NCBI RefSeq assembly: GCF_947623445.1
Contig: NC_135240.1
Span: 28,086,001 to 28,150,000, forward strand
Source: Clavelina lepadiformis
Taxonomy: Eukaryota; Chordata; Ascidiacea; Aplousobranchia; Clavelinidae
Length of the DNA: 64,000 nt
Direction of reading: 5' to 3'
Of this stretch, positions 55,831 to 64,000 are shown one piece after another. Position numbers and translations under genes: made by a program. The first letter of the stretch is position 1. Each line of letters opens with the position of its first letter. A model generated the notes under the pieces. That model was not told where the DNA came from. It saw only the letters and a list, made by a program, of their open reading frames with translations, and searched no databases.

Positions 55831-56029
55831 TTGCTTTAAAAAAACAATTTTGAAATGTTGTAGCAAAAATGATTTCAAAACATGATTCAATAAACAACAG
55901 AATCTTTAAGATTAAAATGTAAATGATTTTTAAACGTAAATTTATGTCCAAATAGCTTTTTAAAATGTCATCATTTCTCTGGTGATTCTTTGTGGTAACT
56001 TCCCTGTTTCCGAATAAATACGACTTCAA

Positions 56030-56520
56030 TCCAAACGGCTTTCCACAACAAGAACACTGCTATCGTTGCTCTCCAGTGTCGCAAATAGCTCGATGTGAAA
56101 GTAATTTAAAGCAGGCACCGCATTTATAAGCATTCTAGCCAGGGTGTACCGTCATATGACTTTGGAGGTGGCCGGCTTGTATAAAAAATTTAAAACAAAC
56201 TTCGCTTTGATAAGGACGTTCTCCAATGCGGACTTTCATATGACGCTGCAAATTGCTTTGATTTGAAAAAGATTTGCAACAAACATTGAATTGATAAGAG
56301 AATTCTTCAGTATGGAATTTAAAAATGTTTGTAAATAGGCAGTTTGTGAAAATTATTTAAAACAAATTTGACAACGATAATAACCCAGCCCAGTGTGTGC
56401 TTTCATATGACAAATTCGAGATTGATACAACTTTATACTCATGTGAGTCTTTTAAATGAACATTCATATTTGCTTTTTGTGTGAAAGATTTATCACAAAA
56501 CAGTCCAACAGAAATGCTTC
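56030..56520 (-). pseudogene. Decayed C2H2 zinc-finger paralogue
   Basis: On the minus strand at least four worn fingers are recognisable by QCD/CCK and H-x3-H spacing plus TGE-like linkers (around 56165-56290 best preserved), interrupted by stops and indels. The flanking sequence 55840-56030 repeats 53860-54060, so this and the 54.2-55.5 kb gene are tandem duplicates. Confidence 0.75.
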
Positions 56521-57103
56521 ATTTTGTCGTTTTATCATTGTTTTTTGTCGTTCGTGCTGAAGCACTTATACAACAGAAGAGTTCCAAAGATGACCACAAC
56601 TACAGCACAAAAAATGTCTACCATACCTGGTATTAATTCAAGTCTAAGATCGAGGCAGCTTAATTACCCCATCAGCAGGTGTTGTAACTGTGGTCAGACT
56701 GACAGAGAAGCTCTTTTGAGCTGCTGTTTGTGGATTTAATTCACTAAACCCTAAAATTTGTATCAAGGATCATCTCAGTCTAAACCTGTGTGAATCAATT
56801 TATGAAAAAGTTAAAAATTATGATTCTTTTCCTTCCCTAAGAAACCATGATGACGATTTTGAGATTTGACGCGAAGATCTTCATTGTTTCCAATTACTAA
56901 ATAAAATTACTAAAGAATTTTTCACCATCAAGGTTTTTACCTGTGACCAGCATTATACCAAAACTGTGATACAAAAACACAAAATTGGTTACCGTCAGCA
57001 ATCAAACAAGCAAACTTGTTTAATTTAGCAATGTCTAAGTCATTATTCATAATGACATCTTTCGTAGAACATCCGAATATGTTTGAAAGGTATGGTATAT
57101 ATA
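56521..57103. other. Intergenic, no supported gene
   Basis: A 71-codon plus-strand frame at 56524-56739 ends with CNCGQTDREALLSCC, cysteine-containing but not matched to a family. Nothing else stands out. Confidence 0.35.
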
Positions 57104-57105
57104 TA

Positions 57106-57876
57106 CAGTCGAATCCGGTTAATTGCATAATCAATTTGCCAAGTTTTTTCATGCGATTAAAGTATTAAACGAATTATGCGTTTATGCAAAAGTGCAAATT
57201 CCACTTATTTTCTTACTTGACGTGCGAAGCTAGTCACGTGTAACGACGTCAACACGCACGCACACGAAATTCACTAACGTTTATTGTGTATTATGATCAT
57301 GAATTCATTCTAACAAAACAAAATACTCTGACCTTTATTGTTTAATAAAGAAAAATACTGCGTGATTGTTGTTTACTTAATTTTTTTTTGCTTTCTTGCA
57401 TTTGTGTTTCTAAATCTAAACGAACAAATGTGGCCATTTCCGCCCCTTCAAACTGTAGTCGTCGGCGAGTTGTATCATGTGCATGCAGAACTTTTTTTTT
57501 GTGCAGTCGAAGCGATTGCGTCAGCAGAGCTTTCTTCGTTGATGTCGTCTTTTTTCTCGTCTTTTTTTCTGTCTCTCGTCTTTTGCTGTGTGCTTTTGAT
57601 TGTTTCCTAACAAAGCGCAATTCAAGTCACAAAGCTCATTCATTGTGTGTGCGCTTCCATTGCGCGTTGTTTTCAATTTTATCTTTTAAAAACTTTTGAA
57701 TAATCGAATAAATTACTTTAATTTTTATTCATTTAAACGGATTATGCAATAAACCGCGATGCAATAAACCGAAGTATTATCTTTACAAATGATAGACTAT
57801 GGTTTGGGATTTGCGCTCTTCATGCAATAAAACGGATTATGCGATTATCCAGAATGCAATTAACCGGATTCGACTG
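57106..57876. mobile_element. pogo-like non-autonomous DNA element, 771 bp
   Basis: Inverted ends read CAGTCGAATCCGGTTAATTG from both sides, with TA at 57104-57105 and 57877-57878. Internal blocks 'ATTATGCGATTATCC' and 'TGCAATAAACCG' repeat near the right end. Overlapping frames of ~90-100 codons at 57338-57699 on both strands are compositional and not a transposase. Confidence 0.9.
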
Positions 57877-58205
57877 TATTAGATATGGTTTATATTAGGT
57901 TTTATAAAATTTCTTTTTGTGTCTTTCACTCTAACACCTGCTTTTGTAAAAAATATGTATCAATCAATTGCTTTGAATCATGCAACTCTTACTCGAATGA
58001 AGGGATACGCTATTCCCTTATGCTAGGCCTATACGGTACCGGTAGGCAATTAGCCTAGGCAAGCTTATTCATCGATACTGCTAAAATACAAATATTTACA
58101 AAAACAGTCAGTGATAGCGCAGTGCTAACACCTCGGCCTTTCGAAAAACTTCCATAGAATTAGGCCAATACAGAACAAATCCAATTTACAATTGGCTAAA
58201 AGCCT

Positions 58206-58775
58206 TTGCTCGCTACTAAAAATCATTATCCATTTTATAGACATCACATAAAATTGTCATTTCCAGTAGAGATTAAAAACGGCCATGCTTGTATATTCAT
58301 AAAACCCGGTGTTTGGATCTTAGTAAAAACTCGGTGCTTATACAATACAATTAAAGACCGGTACTGGCATATTCGTAAAACTCGGCACTTACACAACACA
58401 ATTTAAGGCCGGTGATTACTTATACGTAAAACCTGGTGCTTATCTATAACAAATTATGGCCGGTACTTGCATAATTGAATAACACGGTTCTTATAATATA
58501 CATATTAAAGCCGGTGCTTGTATATTCGTATTTCACATTCGTTTATCTTTGCCCCGTAGAAGGGAATGAAAGTTTAAAGGTTTGGTATTCAATGGCTGAA
58601 CAGTATGATACTGTAACTTTATGGAATGCCTATATGCTCGAAAAGAAAATACCGTACACAAGTTACAGATGTTGGTCTATTTATTGCGTCACAAACTGAG
58701 GTCGGCTGCATCTGTTGTTTGATGTCAGCTACAAAACCGGTGTCGTGCAGCATTTGTTCAAGACATTGTAAACTA
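58206..58775 (-). repeat. 51-bp-unit repeat family, copy 3
   Basis: On the minus strand it has the same leader and about five tandem units as copies 1 and 2. It is uninterrupted where copy 2 is split, so it serves as the empty-site reference. Its leader extends to the 'GACACCGGTTTTGTAGC' block also seen at 22710. Confidence 0.85.
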
Positions 58776-59499
58776 TAATGCAGTACAAATAATTTAATCC
58801 TAAAGTGCAGTCTATATTTTACCGACATTGTTGCTTCATTAAGTGACGCAGTGTGACCATTGCGTCACGAATCACAAGTTGTTTGAAATTTAATTTGCCA
58901 TTTTACAGCCATTTTTATATGATAATAGGGATCGTATTTATTTCTGTTTTCTTTATAGGCAGCATGGAACGCGACCTAGGTCCTAGGGGAGACATTTTCC
59001 AAAAATTTACAACGTAATGGCTTTGCCGTTGACGATCTCACAACTGACAACGATTAAAACTTTTTGACGGCTTCTACAAGCAAATGGAATCAAATCAAGA
59101 ACAACCGGTAATGCATCAGACATGCTGCGTCCATACCTTTCGATCCCTTGCTCGGCATCTTCGAGAGCTTCGCCTGTATAAGCTCTTTCTTATAGAAGAC
59201 ACTGTAATGGAAAATGGGTATACGGCACCTGAACTTGAGAGGTTGACCCACTTAACTACAATAAGTACTTGTATAAATGTCTATTGCGGGTAACAATATA
59301 TGATTCTCATGAGGTCATTGTCTGCTCTTCTTAACCACAGATTTCATTATTTACCTTGACGGCTTATTTTCTGAAGGCTATCTTCAATTAGCAGTGATCA
59401 ATATTATAATAACTTGTTTTCCACTGCTATAATATATGACCAAAGTCCTTGTTGGCTTTTAAACATTACAATAAAGTTGACTATCTTACAACTCAACGT

Positions 59500-59790
59500 C
59501 TTCAAATTGATATCAAGAATGGTTACACAGGAATGACAACTGTATATACTGACTATATTGAAGTTTCCTTGAACAATTACAGTTAGACCATAGCCTATAT
59601 TAGCACAGCAACAGCATAAAGACGTCCACGTTGTCGATAATCTTACTAGAAAAAATGCATTGAACAGCTGTGCATAACTCACGCAGGATAGGCAGGCACA
59701 ACTTAAAACGGAAACAGGAAGTGATCGGCTCGCAATGCGATGCATCACTAACGCCGTGATTCGCAAAGCAGACGTCCGAAAACAAGAATT
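59500..59790. repeat. Degenerate repeat related to the LTR insertion
   Basis: About 70% similar by eye to 45025-45235 ('AATGACAACTGTATATACTG', 'CAGCAACAGCATAAAGAC'). A 120-codon minus-strand frame over it is not supported as coding. Confidence 0.5.
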
Positions 59791-59799
59791 CTACATCGT

Positions 59800-61670
59800 A
59801 TTCGATCTTTATACTTTACTATAATATCCCCTTATTACAGCAACACTAACAGCGTGAAAGAAGCACGTTTTCGAAAGAAGTTTGCCATCGAGTGCCAGTC
59901 GAGGTTGTTTGCTGAGTACTAAGCCTGCATCGAAAAGCACGGGAAAGGTTTTGGAACTGTGACAACTCTGCTAAACAACGCAACAGAAGCTGTTTTAGCC
60001 TGCCTGCAATGATCACAGCGAATGTCGGCGGTTTTCTTTCGTTTCCTGTGGTAAATCGCGACCACTGTTATGGAACAACAACAAAGTACGTCTTGTACTG
60101 AATGACAAATCAAAAACGCTTTGCAAACAGACCGTTGCCAAATACTCCAGTCAACAAATTTTAGGTGAAAACCGTAGGTAAAAACACCAACAAATGCAAA
60201 AGTGTATACACTGCTGAAAGGCTGGCATTTTTAAAACACAATACCTGGTCGATTGCATCTTGCAGTTTTATGTCGAAACAATGGCCACGATTAATCGCGT
60301 AGCAGTTTAATCAATCCGATAAAATTGCTTTCATATAGCACAAAACGTTTACTATGTTTTTAGCTTATTAGTCAATGTTTTTATGGCATCCACCGAATAG
60401 GCACGAATATGGTACCCAACATGGAAAAATAAATTATTATTAATTTATGGCCATTTTTATATGACCTTAAAAAACCAATAGTCAACTTTGGACTATTGAC
60501 TATTGACTTTGGACGTTTGACTAGTCAACTTTGGATCGTTTACTGTAACCGTCTGTGACCAAGTGTTATGTAGGCTAATCCTACAGTTTGCCTTCGTTCA
60601 ATCAGAAATTGCCTTACTTTCTTAGTGCTTAATTGCTTCACCGCTTAAATTGGTACTTTTTATTTAAAGTATACAACGATATTATTATACATAGTCTGCC
60701 GCAGATGATTTCATTCAATCAGATGCAGTCTTATCGTTTTGTAGAAGTAATCAGATCATTATTTGCTGAGGCGTTAATCACCATATATCCCTAATCATTT
60801 CTTTCATTATTAACTCTGTGTGAATGGAAAACAATGCCAGTTGCTGCTGACATTTGCTAATGAACGGGAACACTGACATCGCAAAATGGGTTAAAACGCA
60901 ACATTTAGGATTTGCAGCGTGCGTTGCAGTTTGCAAACACCGATACCGGAACAAGCACGCATGCGTATCGCATTTGTTACGTCAACGCAGACGACGGAAT
61001 ATTTTTTATTAACTGGTTTCTTTATGCGCCGCACACACAAACAATGGAATTTGTAACGCTTGAATAGTGACATCAACAACAGCCAAGCATGCTTCCAGAA
61101 ATGTAATGTATCATCCATAATTTCCCAGTTGCACGAAGCCATAGGACGCATAACGTGATACATTGAAAGTATTGATATTCTTTTTCAACATAAATTTATT
61201 TAAGAGTTTAGTTAAAAGCTTGTTGGTTTTGGTCACGCACTTATAAAAGTTCGGTTAGTTGGGATAACAAATTCGTATCCTAAACTCATTCCAAAATAAA
61301 TAGTAGTTGTAGTTCGAAAATAATTTTCTTTAGCATTCACATATTTATGAAGCGTCTGCAACTTGATTTTCATGAAAATACTCTGATAAAGTTTTATCTG
61401 CAACTAATTAGCTTTATACATTAATGTATTTGCCTCCAGCTGTATTGGTTTTAGAAAGCTCTTGGTAATTTGTACTTTCATAACCTCAATTCATATCAAT
61501 AATTACTTCTCAAACTACTTGTTATTTCAGTAGTTCAAAAGGATTTGCTTCATACTTGAGGGCAGCTATCAAACCACAGTACTTGTACTTATAGTGACAT
61601 ACATTTTTTCAGGGAGAACAGAACTTCTACTTAAGTAACTAATGTGATTACTTTGACCACCACTGGTCAT
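59800..61670. other. Intergenic, no supported gene
   Basis: Includes a short simple-sequence region at 60480-60535 repeating CTATTGACT and CAACTTTGGA. No motif-bearing frames. Confidence 0.4.
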
Positions 61671-61679
61671 TGTTTTAAA

Positions 61680-62560
61680 AACAATCTCAACATAATGTAG
61701 TGTTGGATGGATACCACATGAATGACATTCTGCAATTATATATGACATTGTTTATATTTGTAACTATTTGCTGGGGAAAGAAAATGAATGCGTAAAACTG
61801 TAAAATGAAGAGGACACAAAGAAATTGCAAAAAATACAAGTATTTAGAAATGATGCATTCAACAAAATGAGAACAACATGTGCTAGCATTGCTATGTGCA
61901 GCAAAACAGGCGTGCTAATGTGAAAGCAGTTTCAATATTAACATTACAATAACTCTGTTTGTAAACAAACACCAAAAATACCTTTTAAACGGTTGACAAA
62001 GAAAAGTTTTATGATCGTATCATCTACATTTAAAACAGAGTTAAGGCGTAAACTGAAAACATCACATAAATTCCAAGGTAAAGTTTGACAGTCAATCAGT
62101 TTTGAAAGTAGTTGCAAGAGCTTTGCGATGGGTGCAAATTATTTTTGTATCTTGTTGAATTGACTGCAACTATATACCTATAACTTTGCTCTCTTTGGAG
62201 AAGGATTTATATAATTCGTAAAATATTGTGGTCGCTTTTATCAACTTTGAAAATGTTTTATTCTTATTTTTCTTTGGGGCAGAGCTAGGGATGCACAATA
62301 TAGAATACCTAGCTATTCTAAAATATTCTAGAATACTTAATTTCGAATCTATTCTGAAATTACGCGGCAATTTTCCGGTAATTGGAAAATTTCCAAAAAA
62401 GTGTGCCTAATTGGGACAATTGATAATACCACTAGAATGACATTCTAAAATTATGTATGACATTTTTATATTTGTAACCTGTTTGCTGGGGAAATTAAAT
62501 GAACATGGAAAACTGTAAAATGCTTGGCAGTATATAGAATCTGTCGGTGCAATCAACAAT
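61680..62560 (-). pseudogene. Remnants of zinc-finger-locus 5' flank, inverted
   Basis: 61690-61800 and 62430-62530 match, reversed, the region upstream of the intact zinc-finger gene ('TTCCCCAGCAAATAAGTTAC' at 17365). 62080-62260 matches 16740-16870. No coding exon remains. Confidence 0.6.
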
Positions 62561-62689
62561 ATTCAAAGCAAATTGAGATAAACATGTGCTAGCATTGCTA
62601 TGTAAAGCAAAGAGTTTGCTTATGTACAAGCAAAGTTAATACTAACAGTACGATAACCTCATACACGCGCGGGAACAAATTTTCAAAAT

Positions 62690-64000
62690 TAAGATTTATG
62701 AAGATTAACTAATGTAACAAATTTTGTTAAGCTCTTTTTTTTTAAAGTTGTTTGCAAACAAATTTTGTTCCTTGAAACTAAAACTCGTCGACCAGCAGCA
62801 GCTGGTGATAAAGATTGACTAGAAATGATTGCCATGTGAAATTTGCAGAATAATAACATTTTATTGGAGCTAGGTGGATGCATATACAGGGAAAGTAATC
62901 CCACAAAAAATTCTCAAAGTAATGCAATATTGCAAATCATTCCACTAATCACACAGTATTCCATACTTCAATAAAGATAGAGTACAGTTGCAAAGTATCA
63001 AGATAACATGATATAAAAAATGCTGCAGATAATGAACGCGAAACAGAAATTTGAAAATGAATGAAACAGAAGATAGTAAAAAAATAACTCAAACTACACA
63101 AGTTCAAGGAAAGGAAAGGTTTGAAGATCGAGGATGCCATTGACAGGGGAAAGTGGAGGCGTCGCTGCAGACAATGGTCGACCCTGAATTTGTTTCGGGA
63201 TGAAGACCAGGCCTGAACAACAGGCGAATGAAAGATGATGATGAGACACAAGTTCAAGCATATTCAAAGTTGGTAAATATAATTTTCTTTCTTCTTCTTT
63301 TGGCTGTCACTGGCAATTATACTATTTTTTGAGGAGAAGTGTCGGAATCTGAGTAATAAGTTCTTTCTCTTCGTTTCTTGGGCGTGCCTAAAAATATAAC
63401 ACGCACTTCCTAAGTCTGTTTGTACTAAATGACGCTATATTTTTTTGGAAAACAAACAGGTAGTAAAAGCTTAATGGTAGTGTGAAACTTCACCCAAATC
63501 CATACTAACTTACACAAGGATAAGTCAACTCTTGTAGCCAAATAAAACTGTTTGTCTGGAGGCCACCAAGCTAGACATTTTTTGCCCATTTTTATGTCAG
63601 CAAGTGACTGAACATCATTTCCCGAAACAAATCTGATGTCCAGGATAATTCGGTCATAGGTGAATTTCACTCTTATGACGTTAGCTATTTAGATATAACA
63701 AAACAGATTTTAGGCACATTGTTACGGAATGAAAGACCAACTTTGGTTAATGTTTTAATTTCAGTAAGAAAGCATAGCTATAAATAACCAATAATCACGT
63801 AGATACGATACCTTCAGAAAAAGAGATAGCAACACCTTTCGTTGGGCCTAAGAAACAGAAGGATTTTTTCTTTGAACCGATGAAAACATAAACAAAACAG
63901 ACTTTTCCAGAACAGCAAACAATATTCACTAACTTAACACACACCTACCTATAAATGTATCCTGACGTATTTACTAATTCAGTTTTTAACAAACTTGATT
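62690..64000. other. Intergenic, possible non-LTR retroelement tail
   Basis: At 63110-63230 a plus-strand frame reads IEDAIDRGKWRRRCRQW, reminiscent of the last residues of some LINE reverse-transcriptase ORFs, but nothing upstream supports it. Otherwise featureless. Confidence 0.3.

Noticed and set aside
57338..57699. Overlapping 90-103 codon ORFs inside the pogo-like element
   Set aside because: Low-complexity frames on both strands with no transposase or helix-turn-helix motif.
62285..62410. Possible hAT-like end TAGGGATGCACAATAT
   Set aside because: No matching inverted end or 8-bp duplication was found nearby.
63110..63230. LINE reverse-transcriptase tail
   Set aside because: Only one short suggestive stretch, no upstream RT motifs, no poly(A) or target duplication.

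Overview
The window is animal (metazoan) nuclear DNA. It is AT-rich, has spliceosomal introns, C2H2 zinc-finger genes, a SUPT7L (STAGA/SAGA subunit) gene and dense DNA transposons, and shows no prokaryotic gene layout. The mix (C2H2 families, a CsRn1-type Ty3/gypsy element with an envelope-like ORF, many hAT and pogo-like elements, a broken serine racemase) suggests an invertebrate such as a marine deuterostome or tunicate, but the sequence does not fix the taxon. Most ORFs under about 100 codons are chance frames; I list only those with independent support.

Layout. 1-2739: a foldback element with ~0.7 kb inverted arms, cut by the window edge, holding a broken transposon-type coding cassette and a nested hAT-like element. 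4.0-5.0 kb: a hAT derivative with a CGGBP1-like transposase remnant. 5.4-5.85 kb (-): the last two exons of an unrecognised gene. 8.5-9.3 kb (-): SUPT7L, the clearest conserved cellular gene. 10.7-13.8 kb: five hAT-family insertions with target-site duplications (TSDs) plus one further nested copy; two 775-bp copies of one composite element form a large inverted repeat. 15.4-21.5 kb (+): a tandem array of zinc-finger units, one intact (14 fingers, 17505-19274) and at least three decayed.

23.05-40.81 kb is a triple nest. A ~51-bp tandem-repeat family copy is split by a THAP-coding terminal-inverted-repeat (TIR) element with a TA target. That element's THAP reading frame is split by a 15.4-kb insertion (23657-39075) with ~0.2-0.25 kb TIRs and a 7-bp direct repeat. 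The two THAP halves, 15.4 kb apart, rejoin in frame when the insertion is removed. Inside the insertion I reconstruct an eight-exon gene (26034-29062, +) and a multi-exon gene (33552-34784, -), both unrecognised. I found no known transposase or polymerase in it. It is the best candidate for something undescribed.

40.8-44.2 kb: a duplicated SUPT7L fragment (+), a broken serine racemase (-) and a broken zinc-finger gene (-) directly abutting it. 44358-53688 (-): a 9.3-kb CsRn1-type Ty3/gypsy element (tRNA-Trp-type primer site, CHCC Gag motif), with pol broken by one frameshift and one stop, an intact env-like ORF, and an extra divergent Gag fragment between env and the 3' LTR. 54.2-56.5 kb (-): a 13-finger zinc-finger ORF with a decayed N-terminus and last fingers, then a wholly decayed paralogue. 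57.1-57.9 kb: a pogo-like element. 58.2-58.8 kb: the third copy of the 51-bp family. 59-64 kb: degenerate repeats and zinc-finger-locus remnants, no supported gene.

Overall, two zinc-finger clusters in opposite orientation flank a core built by repeated transposon insertion. Only SUPT7L, the 14-finger gene, and perhaps the unrecognised multi-exon genes look functional.
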